DNA of 64,000 bases from Labyrinthula sp. Ha (taxonomy: Eukaryota > Sar > Bigyra > Labyrinthulida > Labyrinthulaceae), in the NCBI GenBank assembly GCA_015227615.1, contig JAALGZ010000007.1, forward strand, positions 1,550,001 through 1,614,000. Reading direction: 5' to 3'. Shown here one piece after another: positions 35,817 through 47,492 of the stretch. The notes below the pieces were generated by a model, which was not told where the DNA came from, searched no databases, and saw nothing but the letters and a program-made list of their open reading frames with translations. Position 1 is the first letter of the stretch. Every line of letters begins with the position of its first letter. The translations under genes and the position numbers were made by a program.

Positions 35817-38800
35817 TGTCTTCCTCCTTTAGTAACTCTTAATTCTATTCGAAAATTTGATTCGTTCGATGCAATTTGTTGAGGCTGAATTTAACGGAAC
35901 TGAAAGGTGACGCTCCAATTTAACCATATATGATTACCACAGGATAAACGAAAATCACCAAGGACTAGACATGAGAAGGTGAGCTATGTCGATTCCCGAA
36001 TGTTCACCCATTTTTTTGGAATAAAAACTTCGCTTTCATTCTCCATCGAAATTTATCTTATAATCCTTTTTCTTAATATTTTCCAGGTTCACTTTCCTTG
36101 CTTCCATGCTTCACCGTCTCCTTTAGACTCTATCTTCCCATCACCTTAAAGATCCTTTCTCAGCAAAACCTTCCAATACCCGGAAGTCGGTAGCACCTGA
36201 CTCAACGTAATTTCGAGTAACTACTTCTATGTTTCTATGCAGCTACAAACACTTTATAAACCAGTGCGATACTATTATGTGCGCAATGTAAATTTAAAGT
36301 ATGAAACCAGAGATTACAATATAAAGACTTACAAGATGGGTCATTCTTCCCTATATTGGGCATTCTTAGGAGTTCACTTTTCATGAATAACCAATTCGTT
36401 ACTATATGACTTTACCCTAGGTTTCAAATCCAATTGTGGTATTTGAAATATATTTAGATAAGTCAAGGAAGCTCTCGGCCTCAGAACTATTGCAACAGTA
36501 GCCACCCCATTTCTCAAGAGAAACTTCGAACTGCGCATTAAATCATGCGCTAACTTCCGCTGAGTCAATATTATTTTAAGGTTTACAAATGAATTAAAAC
36601 TCATGAAATTTAGTCCTAATTCTTGGGGGTGGAAGAATATTCAACATTTTTTAAGTTTTTGATGGGAGTTTTCTCGTTGTTCCATTATTTCTTTCGTTCT
36701 TTGCCATAATCATTAGTAAAACTATAAGGAAACTAGTCAGTTCAAGGATGGGACTCCTTATATCGGACAAGCTTTGCTTTTCTCATTTTATGTTAAACTC
36801 TTTAAAGGATTCCTTTCTTTTGTGGTATTCTGAGCAACCTTTTCTGGTTATTCGTGTTATATATTTCTCTTATTCCTTATCCTCTTGATTGAATTATGTA
36901 ACTAGGGTGCGACCTATTCCTATCTACACTATATTGCTACCTAACTAATATCTTTAATATAGAGTCATAGTTGAATTCTTCCCCTTGACCTAGACACCTG
37001 TATTTCCTAGAAAACTCTCTTCGACCACCCTATATACCTGGACAACCTGCTGAATCAGTTATTAAGTGGCAGAAGGAAAAGGAAATTATGTACACATGGC
37101 AAACACTACTAGCCCTAAAATTTGATAAGAGTAAATAATACTCATTCACTTCTAAATGAACTCCTGGCTATCGCTTTGAAACCTAGGATTTTATTCGTTT
37201 CATTGAGTCTCTGCCTTTAATAGTGACGCTAATGAGCCTGAAGTAGCAATGAAAATGGCTACGGCTTTATCCAAAGCAACCAAAAAAATTGCTAATGAAG
37301 CTATCAAAAAGATATTAATACACAAATCCAATCCGTTAAGTCCAATTGTTTTTATCTCTTTCACTAACACGAAACTAGATCTCATATTTTCCTTTCATCC
37401 ATTCAGAGTACGGTGCAACTTACATTTCAAATGACTTACTGTTGCATTTCACCAAATTAATTAATTTTGTTAAAGTTTGTACTAATGATAGAATACAAAT
37501 GTTCTTCTTTATACGAAAACAGAAAACGAAGAAAAATCCTACATAAATTTATCCAGCAAACTTGTCCTCAGAGTAGCGCTTAGCTAGGAAATTTGCAAGA
37601 ATACTTTGAACATGAATACAAACCCTCAATTCGGCAACAAGGAGAGCAAATATATGTTCAAATAGATACACCACCATGGTGTTATGGGAATAACAGACGT
37701 TTGCAAATAACAATACAGTTCAGAGCTAAGAATTATCCCAGGAAGTGGCACTGGAAATAGAGACATTTCTGTAATTTGCAGAAGTAGCAACCAAACTCTA
37801 ACCAGTCGAATTGCATCTAGTGTGCGATAATTTCCTCTACTTGGGCCACAAAAATAAGGAACCATTATGCAGAAAAAAATCAACCACTCTATATCTAGGT
37901 TTATGTAGAACTTAGATAGTAGCTCAACAAAATACACAAACTCTTGCTTTTGACACAAATCAAATTAAATTCTTGCCAAGGATACTTTAGATACATAGAA
38001 AGAATAAATACAAATGCCCATGGCATCTCCCAGCATTATTCGACAAATCCCAGCTTAAAAAACTTTATTTGTGAGAACAAGATGCGGGTACTTTCCAAGT
38101 TTTAGTGAGTTATATCTTGGATCCTTATAGTAGCGCCATTCTATGCTAGACTACACATATGGTTCTTAGATATCCCCAGGACTTTTCATATAATCCAGTA
38201 TAACTTTTGATCCCTTACCTAAGCAATATTTACTTTACTAGTCACTTCCTTTGAGTAATACTTGAAGCTCTGGATTGCATTGATGTAATTGTTCCAAAAA
38301 TCGTGCTATTTATCAGATTTGTATAGGATTCTTCTAATGCTGAAGGAGTAAAATATTAAGTTGCCTTGTTAACTGTAATCAATTCTTTAACTTGGTTCTG
38401 CATTCAAATAAATGTTTCTTCTTATATGAAGATAACAGTTCATAAAACTGTAACTACACAGACTCATAAATGCCCAAATTTTAGAAAATAATACTGGCAG
38501 CTGGTTGTGGTCAATATTAATCTTATGAAAAAAATAGTAGAACTAGATTCGATGGTTTAAGTTGAATTCAATCCTTCGCCAGAGGCAGGTTCATTTACAA
38601 TAATCAAACTGCTCCAAAGCAATTCTGATATCCCAAGTAAATATGCTAGAATTTTAAGTATTTTCCTGCTGTCATCTGTAGTCAAGACCTTGTAATTTGG
38701 GTATCTCTGTAAACATCATTCATAGCGCAGGCTTTTAGCCCAAGCAAAAACTTGGGAAATGTGTTTGTTATCTCTATTGCTTGATTTTCAGTACAGAATC

Positions 38801-40082
38801 ATAGCTCTAAACTCAGCATCATCTTAGAAATTGTTGGGATTACTTATCTAGCTCTTCTGACACAGCAGAAAAATTTTTAGAGTGACTATTGAGCATGTTA
38901 TGTAAACAAAAAACAATTTTATTATTACGGGAGAAAATATAAACAACTTTATCCATCCCAGTTAAAAGTATCAAATTAAAGCACAGGGGCAATCTTGTGG
39001 CTCAAATTCTAAACTACTATCCCAGAAGCTGACAAATTTTTACTTGGGAAAAAATACAATCTCTACGCTGCTCATAAGAAGCAGAAAATTTCTTGCAAAT
39101 CCTCCTTGAGAAGTGACTGTAGAGTTTATACTCGGTACAAGTTGAGCATGCATAATACCTATTCCCTATTGGGGAATGCCTGTGGAGGCAATAAATTTTG
39201 ATGAACAATTTCTTCCAGTAAGTGTGATTAGATGATTAGCCTTCTAGGAGAACATATTTATTTGCCATGGTCTTACCCAATCAACCAAGAACTGTTTACT
39301 TGTTGCTAGGAACAGCTATAATCCTGGTAAGAATTCCTGTGAGTGACCGAAGGTAAAATACTTTAAACCATTTACGCATAGTAACAAGACTAGCCATTGG
39401 GGATAATAAGATTTTCTTAATTCAATTGCAGGTTTTGATGCCCTTAGGATCCATTTACCTAAATTACCTAATAAAGCACGACACGCTCCCACAGCACTCT
39501 TCTCATTAAATTCTGGAAAATCAAGGATTTACTAACAATATGTTTTACTAACTTAATTTGAACCCTTAACAACTGCATCATGGTTTATTCAAATTACTTG
39601 CTCAAGAGAAGGTTGTAGCTGTACGGTTGTTGTATTGCTCATCCAAAAGTTGCGAAAAAAGCTTGAATTTTAAGAGCTGTTTAGCTTTAGGCCCCATTTT
39701 CAGCTCTAAACCTGCATGAACCACTGATTTTCAATATTGTTTCAAGTGAATTTAACAAAAGTCCTTTTACTTGATCGAGCAAAACAAGCAGAATACTTTT
39801 TTCTCAAAAGATATTCCTTGTGTCTAACTAATATTCTACAGTTTGGCGAACTTTGGTGAAGTTTATACTTGAAAAACGTATGAGCTTATTGTTTGCTACT
39901 TTTAAAAGAGTATCTACCAAGCTAAAGAATTTTCACCTTCTAGATTTAGTCGATAAGGATTATCTGGGAACTTATTTAAATAGTGTGTATTGCAGTTATT
40001 TAAGTGTGTATTTTCGGCTCAAAAAGTGTTTTTCTACCAAGTCTTTTTCGGTCATACTAAAATAACAAACTCAAGTATAAAT
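35817..40082. other. Intergenic, with the second dispersed repeat copy
   Basis: More than 4 kb with only short motif-free frames (for example 37626-37958, - strand, 110 codons). It contains dispersed repeat copy B (36795-37110). The last 200 bp lead into the gene at 40083; a plus-strand frame at 39853-40065 there is probably 5' UTR or chance. Confidence 0.4.
36795..37110 (+). repeat. Dispersed repeat, copy B
   Basis: Same orientation as copy A at 20495-20830, with about three quarters of bases matching in the best 120 bp (36850-36970). The A-rich GAAGGAAAAGGAA word recurs at the right end of both. No coding capacity. Confidence 0.55.
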
Positions 40083-40580
40083 ATGAAGTACGAGAAGTTT
40101 GTTGAATATGCAGGAACTACAGCATTTGTTGGTGGGTTAGTGACAGATAAAACTTTCACAAAGTTATATGTTGAGAATATTGAACTTTCTGAAGCTTCTA
40201 GAAAGCAGGTTGAAGAAAGACTGAGAGCTGCGTCGTTCTCAGGAGTTATATCTTCAAAGAGAGAGAAGTTAGGAAAGTTTGATAAACTCAAAAGACTTTT
40301 TAAGAGTCTTGGACAGGGTTTCAGGTTCAGAAAAGTTGACACTGTGAAGGAAGAAAACTTTGGGCAGGATGTAGAGCAAACAGCTTGGAGAGTTCGAAGA
40401 AATTCTTTTGTGTCGGTGAGCAGCGATGAAGATGCTCAAGTGCACATCAAGGTAGAGAAGAAACTTAATGAGTTTATTGAGCTCAGTAGAAGTGCATGTG
40501 CCGAAGACAAGCTGTTTCTTGAAGTACTAGTTAGATCCTACGAAGATGACGTAGATGTAGCTAGAGTTAGATGTCTATAG
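40083..40580 (+). CDS. Unknown basic protein (165 aa)
   Basis: I do not recognise this protein. The frame could extend upstream to 39990, but the ATG at 40083 begins the part with ordinary codon use. Visible features: a short uncharged segment near the start (EYAGTTAFVGGLV), a basic stretch at about 60-80 (REKLGKFDKLKRLFKSLGQG), an RRNSFVSVSSDED patch near 105-115 that could be phosphorylated, and an acidic helical C-terminus. It is convergent with the NBR1-like gene (176 bp between stop codons). A real gene seems likely from composition and length. Confidence 0.6.
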   Translation: MKYEKFVEYAGTTAFVGGLVTDKTFTKLYVENIELSEASRKQVEERLRAASFSGVISSKREKLGKFDKLKRLFKSLGQGFRFRKVDTVKEENFGQDVEQTAWRVRRNSFVSVSSDEDAQVHIKVEKKLNEFIELSRSACAEDKLFLEVLVRSYEDDVDVARVRCL

Positions 40581-40756
40581 TTTTCTAAGCACTAAACCCA
40601 CACAACAAGAAAAGAAAGCAATATTGTCTTCTAGCTCTTCAACAACTCTAAGCGGAATAATTAAGAAATGCTGTATACAAGTTAATCCACCAAATAGTTT
40701 ATACAATGTCTCTACAAATAATATTGTTCAAACATCAAGAGAAGCTAAGATATAAC

Positions 40757-42907
40757 TTATTGAACCACTCTTACATGTAATTCCAACTTTTCTCCAAAGA
40801 TATTTCCTTGTGGGTCCGCTAACCTAAAGAAGGATCTAAACTCTCCAGCAACCGAAGGTGCACGAAAATACATCTTAATCTTGCCATGGGCACCCGGTGG
40901 CAAAGGTACAACTGCAAGCTCTTTATTCCTATGTCCTGATCTAAACTCAAAGTCATTCATCTCACCCGAAATAATCTTCTTCAGAGTAATACCTATTGGC
41001 CAACTTCGCTTTAATGTAGAGTTAAAAACGTCCCATCTAGCGATAAACTCTGCATTCCTATGCACCACAATAGAGCAAACCCTTTCACAAGTTTTCATCC
41101 CGAGTGGCTCCGAAAGGTTGCTTTGTTGAATACCTGCTTCAACTTTCAGGTGTTGGCACTTCTGGCATAGATCAGTGGGAGTTCTTCTACTTCCTAAAAC
41201 TTGCTCCTCTATTCTTGATGTCTGCTTGCATAAATCACAAACAAAAGAACCTAAAGGATCAGACTCTTCGTGTAAACTCAGTGACGCTACCTTTCTTGCC
41301 AAAAGGGGAATTCCTTGCACTCCATGGCAAACAAATTTTTGTTTCTTCTTACAAAAGGAGAGACTTTTATGTAGGCAAAGACTGCACATATCATAGTCGC
41401 ATTGTCTACACCCAAAAGCAAGCTGGTGCAAACGAAGTTTCTTGGAACATTCATCGCATTGAAACGAGCTTTTTTTTGTATAAAAGGATTTTAAAGAGTG
41501 CTTTTGAGGGCACTTAGTCAGTCTACTGATAGATAAGAAGCCTTTAGAACACTTAAGGCAGAGATCATAGTTGCACTTTCTGCATCCAACAATATTAGCT
41601 CCTCTTTGGATTCTACGGTCACATCCGTCGCAACTTAAATTAGAATGCGGCGTTGAGAACATCTTATAATTATGACCTGCTGGACATACCAAATCTTTGC
41701 TTTTCGAAACCCTTTTAATATTTGTTTGAACCCCACATTCTACTTTTTTAGGTGAATCAAAGCTAACAATAATTTGCCTTGGCGCTTTTTTCGGGGTTCT
41801 AATTTTCAAAAATGGCGCAAACTCCTCATCAAACTCCTCAGAGGCTTCGCAAGCTTCGCAAAAATCCACATCTGAAACTATTGAACTCTTATAGCGGATA
41901 CCAGAGATCTCATCTCCAACCAGAGCACCGCTTCTGTGAGCTTTAAGTTTTCTTTCTATACTCTGAGAGCATCCATAGCAACTAACCCCTGTGTGGATAA
42001 CTCTAGTTGAATTCTCTGGTCCATTCTGTTTATTAAAAATAGTGTTAACATAATTGAAAAGTTTAGGAAGAATAGAAAGCAGCGATGGATTTTTCTGCAG
42101 TAGTTTTCCAAAATCAGGCATTATATAACCGATGTGCACCTCAAAAGTTTTCTTAAACTCCGCTAAGTTTTCTACATCCACTTCATTTCTGCATATATCA
42201 CACACAAGGTTTCTTATGGATTCAGAAGAAATAAAATGTTGTAGAGACTCAACAACCTTCTCATCTGCTAGAAGCTTTCTCAACATAGAAAACACATCAT
42301 GATTTTTCCAAATCTTCTCCAAGAATAAAATACTCATGTCTTCTCCATCGTCACAGCTTGCAGTAAAATATTTAAAGCATTTGAAAACTTTTTTTCTTTG
42401 GTCACTGTCTTCCTGATCATTAAAAAGGTTTTCAAAAATATTTCTTACTAGAGTTTCAACTTTCACTAAGAGCTCAGAGAAATCCTCCCCTGATACAGAC
42501 AAGTCAATCTTTGAAGATTTCTCAGACTGAATATCAAGAACATTTTCTACTTTTTCTATAAGGTCATTAACTCCATCAAGTTTCTGTTTCTCTTCAATTG
42601 GGAACTCTTTCTTTACCTCAATAGATTCTTCATGTTTGGTTGACGTTTCCTTGGACATAATAGTTTCAAAATCAGATGCGTGGTTGCTATGAGTTTCTGA
42701 TCTTAGGGTTTCTACCTCACTTGGAGCTTCTGATTTTGAAGGAAAGCTCTTTTCAAAGTTACTTTGTATCTGTTTTCTTTCCTCATGGAGCTGGTCCTTG
42801 TCTACTGGGCAAAAGCTGGTTTCGCTCCACTGGCCCTCCCAGTTTTCCCCATCCTTAGACTGAGATAAATCTGAAAGATAATCCCATTCTTCTCTCTCAG
42901 TTGTCAT
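40757..42907 (-). CDS. NBR1-like protein: zinc fingers plus FW domain
   Basis: A 716-residue protein. Near the N-terminus, REEWDYLSDL (W8-L11) fits the W-x-x-L ATG8/LC3-interacting motif, acidic residues in front, close to the EWDPIL motif of plant NBR1. A disordered acidic region follows (to about 130), then a helical region. Four Cys-rich modules of ZZ/C1-like type come next: about 310-355; 408-455 with CNYDLC; 466-512 with CDYDMC; and 556-587. The C-terminal 100 residues match the FW (four-tryptophan, NBR1) domain: FIARWDVFNSTLKRSWPIG, PLPPGAHGKI, FRAPSVAGEFRSFFRL, NIFGEKLELHV. This suggests a selective-autophagy receptor. No PB1 domain is visible, unlike animal and plant NBR1. The frame is open upstream without an ATG, so I start at 42907. 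Confidence 0.85.
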   Translation of the reverse strand: MTTEREEWDYLSDLSQSKDGENWEGQWSETSFCPVDKDQLHEERKQIQSNFEKSFPSKSEAPSEVETLRSETHSNHASDFETIMSKETSTKHEESIEVKKEFPIEEKQKLDGVNDLIEKVENVLDIQSEKSSKIDLSVSGEDFSELLVKVETLVRNIFENLFNDQEDSDQRKKVFKCFKYFTASCDDGEDMSILFLEKIWKNHDVFSMLRKLLADEKVVESLQHFISSESIRNLVCDICRNEVDVENLAEFKKTFEVHIGYIMPDFGKLLQKNPSLLSILPKLFNYVNTIFNKQNGPENSTRVIHTGVSCYGCSQSIERKLKAHRSGALVGDEISGIRYKSSIVSDVDFCEACEASEEFDEEFAPFLKIRTPKKAPRQIIVSFDSPKKVECGVQTNIKRVSKSKDLVCPAGHNYKMFSTPHSNLSCDGCDRRIQRGANIVGCRKCNYDLCLKCSKGFLSISRLTKCPQKHSLKSFYTKKSSFQCDECSKKLRLHQLAFGCRQCDYDMCSLCLHKSLSFCKKKQKFVCHGVQGIPLLARKVASLSLHEESDPLGSFVCDLCKQTSRIEEQVLGSRRTPTDLCQKCQHLKVEAGIQQSNLSEPLGMKTCERVCSIVVHRNAEFIARWDVFNSTLKRSWPIGITLKKIISGEMNDFEFRSGHRNKELAVVPLPPGAHGKIKMYFRAPSVAGEFRSFFRLADPQGNIFGEKLELHVRVVQ

Positions 42908-43014
42908 TTTGGAGTTTGAATATGCTCTGCTTGTTTTTACCGAAACTTTCACCTTTTCTTTCGTAAGTTCAATATTGTCAAACTTCAACTGATAGCAACA
43001 ATTCCAAGTTTTAA

Positions 43015-43024
43015 TTGCCCAAAA
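43015..43024 (-). promoter_or_regulatory. Candidate promoter word TTTTGGGCAA (NBR1-like gene)
   Basis: On the coding strand about 108 bp upstream of the chosen ATG, extended match TTTTGGGCAATT. See the other occurrences at 4505, 19124 and 30788. Confidence 0.3.
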
Positions 43025-45547
43025 TAAATCTGATATTTCCCGATGGATTTCTTTCTACTTAATTGGAAAGTTCTACTCAGAATGTTTCAGTATTGCTAGG
43101 AGAAAATATCGCTTTAGATTGTTCAACAATTTATTGTAGCAAGTATATATATATCATAGCTAAAATGCAATAAAAAGTATGTACTTTCGATTGAGTGCCT
43201 TGCTAGGGATGGAGCCAATGACAGTTGAGAAACGGTAGAGGATCAAGAAATTGATAACTGATCTACAAGCTCGTTTGCTTATCTCATCGTTTCATGTCAA
43301 ATCATCTACAATGCTGCGGTTCTTAGCGTAACCCTACTTGATTTTCCTTGCGCATGTTCCACATATCCTATCGTACTCCGGAAGTTGAGATCAAGTTCTT
43401 GCTCAGGGTTCTTCAACTAGTTGATTTAATAATAGGTATATACAAGGGCTTCTACGCGAGATCATCCTTAGAGTTTAGTTTATATATTATTGCTTGCAGT
43501 AATGGAGCATGTACTCCTTGTCCAGGTATCAATTAAGAAAAGATTGACAGAATAGGAAACTACTGCTTAGAGGAACATATCCGAGGTGCCTAGATTAGAA
43601 ATTCATAAAGGTGAAGACTAGAACATTTAAGTTTAAGTAAAACACAGAACTCGTACTATATTTGCCGGCGTAGGAGTCTCAAGATTTACAGGTAAACCCA
43701 CAATAGAAAAACCGTAGCAACTATTTATAAATAAGCATAACTTTTTGTTCCACTTCAACCTGTTACTTGCTTTGTAGCTGAGTTGTATTAGCATCTATCA
43801 TAGTCAGTTTCTATGAAATGATTGATGGATTTCGAGATACCAGTCAGTTTCCTGTTGGCATTTTCTCCAAGAACGTATGGACACAACTGTTTTGCCAAAA
43901 TCACAAGATTTTCGACAATTGCCTACTTTTAGGTTCATTCTCGGTATGGCTGCGTCAATCCAGGAAAAATTTACCTGTCCCGTCCCTAATCTGGCTGTTA
44001 TCTCGTATTATCAAAGGACATAAGAATTGCGTTTCCAATGGGAACGCAACAAATAGTATTGTTGTTGATTGAAGAACAGGAGAGGACTAAGGCATATTTT
44101 CGACAAATAAGTTTGAGTAAACTCGACTACCGAGTTTAATAAGTATAATCTTTTCAAGTAGATGAATATTTGGGCTTCAATGTATCAAACGTTTCTTAGA
44201 CAATACCTCTGAAAATTATCTACACTTTGTTAGTTTATATGGTTTTGAATTTTGCTCTTCTTGGGATTTACCTAACTAATTGAAAAAATGCTGCCATAAA
44301 ATATCACGAGTCATCTTCCTCAATCATGGAAAAAGAAGTTGTAGAAAGGAAAGGGGTGCTATTTCGTTCTTGTAGTGAAATTAACATCTATTTTTACTGC
44401 ACAACTTATTATTGAAGATAAACCTATTTTGAACCCCAGGAATATTCTTGCTCAATGATTTTACCTAGGTGCTTTTCACAACAATCTCCACTCGTCAACG
44501 ACAAAGTAAAAACTTTCAAAACTGGGTTTAGTCCTCGCTCATACGAAAACCACTAATTTAGTTTAATTTGGACTAATTAACTTTCCTCTATTCTTTATTT
44601 GTTTTTTATGGGTAATTTCAGAGCCAAAATTTGGAATTATTGAACAAATTGAATAATTCATTGATATTTCAGGCACGTATTTAATACTCAGTAAGCATAC
44701 TCCTCTAATAACGTTTGCAGTCTTTATTCCCTAAGATATTGAAAAAACTTCCGAAACCATGATGTAACCTTCTTTTACCAGCATTGCCAATATTAAAATC
44801 CAGGTTTGAGGTTTTACAGAGGGCTATCTCATCTAAGTCAAGTACAGAAACGTTATGTAAGTGATTCCACACATCGGCCTAAAACCAAAGCTTGGGTTCA
44901 AGCTAAACGTACCTTTTATCATTTTTAATGTATGAAATTCATATCTACTAATAGAAGATTTAAATCTCTGCTCAATGCAATAAACCTTATCATTTTCAAA
45001 GCGAAGATTATCTATATGAGGGTATTTACGATATCAAAATAATTAACCAATCAATAGGTTTCTGAATTATGATGAGGGCAACAATCTATAAATACAGTAT
45101 AGATAAACAGGGTTATTTCACATGATACTAAGAGAGAATATATCTATCTAAAAAATCTGCTAGATCACTTACCAAATTTTAGTATATTTAATGGTTTTCT
45201 TGAATTTGAAGCTGTTGTCAGCACCAACTAGGGTACTAATTTCTGCCAGCATCTGATAGCTGGTAGTTTGTACCATTAACGGACCTGGTTCGACATCGGC
45301 ACTAGATAGAAGACTACTCAGAAATCCCTCTTGATCTGTACAGTTATTCTGTACAAATGAGTAATTTGTTTTTAAAACATTTACAAAAGCTTAGGGCAAT
45401 TGTTTTGCATCAAGCAACGTCTCTTATTTATAACTTTGTTGTTTCCGTTAATAGTGAATGAAACTTTTTCTCTGAACTTTATGCAGGGAGCTAGTTTAAC
45501 TTGAAATATTGCCCCATGCCGTGCTAGTAAGGACTGAACTTACTAAT

Positions 45548-46022
45548 TCGGGGTCGTATTTGATTTGTTGATGGTTTATCAATAAAAATTTTGCAAATAA
45601 TTTTCTTATTGTTTGTTTCTGATACGTCTCCAGCTGTTTTGACTGATCATTGATAATCAAATAACTGCAAAAAAAAAATTGGGCCACAGGCCGTTGGACC
45701 AACTAACAAGAAATCATTTTTGCACCGTACGAAGATTCTTAGTAAATACGCCACATGGCCCCGAACGTCTCTAACTTATGGATTATTTCTGGATCATACG
45801 GCCTTTTTTATGGGTCTTCATACGGTCAAAAAATGATATGAAGAATTTATGACCATTTAGTTCAATCTTGTGTAGCCGAGTCTTGTCATGAAAATTAAAT
45901 AAAAATTATAATAAAAACAGAATCACTAGATAAAAAACAGAATCCCAATTCTCGTGTTGATAGTCCGAACTAAAACAATTATCAAATAGTTATTGGAAAT
46001 TCTCATCAAATTCGATGCCTGG
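45548..46022. mobile_element. Inverted-repeat MITE, copy 2
   Basis: A 475-bp non-coding element flanked by TACTAAT (45541-45547 and 46023-46029). The left end TCGGGGTCGTATTTGAT and right end (reverse complement) CCAGGCATCGAATTTGAT are inverted repeats. Internal blocks TTGATAATCAAAT, TGGGCCACAGGCC and GATAAAAAACAGAATC match copy 1 in the same order. Confidence 0.65.
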
Positions 46023-47492
46023 TACTAATGGATGAGGAACACTACGCTCTTAGGTGTATAGAAGCATGATACTAAAATCAACTATGGGTTCCTTACTCTG
46101 AATAAAGTCTCATACTATCATCGATGTAAAGAGTTCATCAACACCTGAAGGTTAGGACTACAGTTTCAGGCCACCCATAAATCTAAAATAAAATTCAATT
46201 CTATTGAAAAGGTATTGAAATATGAGGTAATACCCCTTTCTGTTACATGTATAGATGCTAAACAATAACATCTGAATCTGTCCCTTTAGTAAAAACCTAA
46301 CTATTTGACTAGGCATGAGCCACGGCATACTCTTGAACGTAGGTAATGTCGTAATGAGACTAATCCCAACTTTTTTTATTATGAGAAATGGTGATGTCAG
46401 TCATGCACTTAAGCAGTTTTCTCTCCAAATTTGATGTAAAGTTAGAGTCTTTATCACCTAAGCATTTCAATTTTCAATCCTTTCCTCAAACTAGGTCTCC
46501 AGTCTCCAAAATGGAGACTTCTGGCAAGAACAGTGTAGTGCTTGGATAACTTTAACTCGAGTTTGTATTGGACCAAAGGCATGAGGACATATCTATCGTG
46601 TAGTCCAGGAATCATCTCATATTATTGTCATTGGGAGGATATTTGTTTTTCTAGTTATATTGCAGCTCATCAAAAGAGGGTAACTATGCGTAACAGATAA
46701 ACCATCTAAACCTTACCAACATGGTATGAAGTTAATTTCACTTGACTCTCATGACACCATTCGGTTCCAAATAGAGAAAACAGGTGTCATGGCTAACATC
46801 CCTGATTCAGGACACAATCTGAATAGCTGACTGCTTATATTGTATGCTAAGCACTAAGCTTATCTCTAGGCAAACATTGTTAGAGTATCCACTACATGTA
46901 AGTAAGGGCAACTTGACTAAAGCAGACTAATAAATCTAGATTACCATCTTGTAGATATCCTCGATTGAAACTAATTAGAATAAGAATAAAGCATTTTGCT
47001 ATACTTATTGTGCAAGAACCTTCTTTTGCAGTGATTAGTTACCACGATTTATTGGCGTTGAATACTTGTTAAGTTTAGAATGTGTACAACATAAAAATTT
47101 TTTTTTGAGCATACTAGCGTTTCCAACCTAGCTTTAAACTGCTCTATCCATATTTTGCTCTAGTTTGACTAAACCACGAGTGTAGATGCTATGTTCGCTG
47201 ACCACGTGGAAGGTTACTGTTTGCAACCACCATTGCAGATCTACACTAGTCAGTGTCTCGGCAAATCAGAAGTAAGGCAATGACACAGAATCAAACAGGA
47301 AAAGATGTACTTCGGTTGTTTAAATAAAAAAAAATGTGGTAAGAAAGAAAATGCCAATCAAGTTTCAATATGTTGACACGAGCCAACTATGAAACTAAGT
47401 AAATTTGTGAAACACTACTTATCATGTTACGAATATATGGCCTTGTTAAGGATATTTAGACTAGCCTACATGACTCCAGAAAAAGTCAAATG

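Larger units (their letters stand above)
42908..47492. other. Intergenic, with MITE copy 2
   Basis: The promoter side of the NBR1-like gene carries TTTTGGGCAA on the minus strand (43015-43024). MITE copy 2 lies at 45548-46022. Other short frames (43348-43536 and 43818-44072, +) have no recognised motif. The right end should include the 3' UTR of the coiled-coil gene. Confidence 0.4.

Noticed and set aside
37626-37958. 110-codon minus-strand hydrophobic frame
   Set aside because: Hydrophobic composition arises easily from T-rich strands; no conserved membrane family is recognisable.
42908-42988. N-terminal extension of the NBR1-like protein
   Set aside because: Only a TTG is available and the open stretch further upstream also lacks an ATG; I saw no PB1 domain in it.
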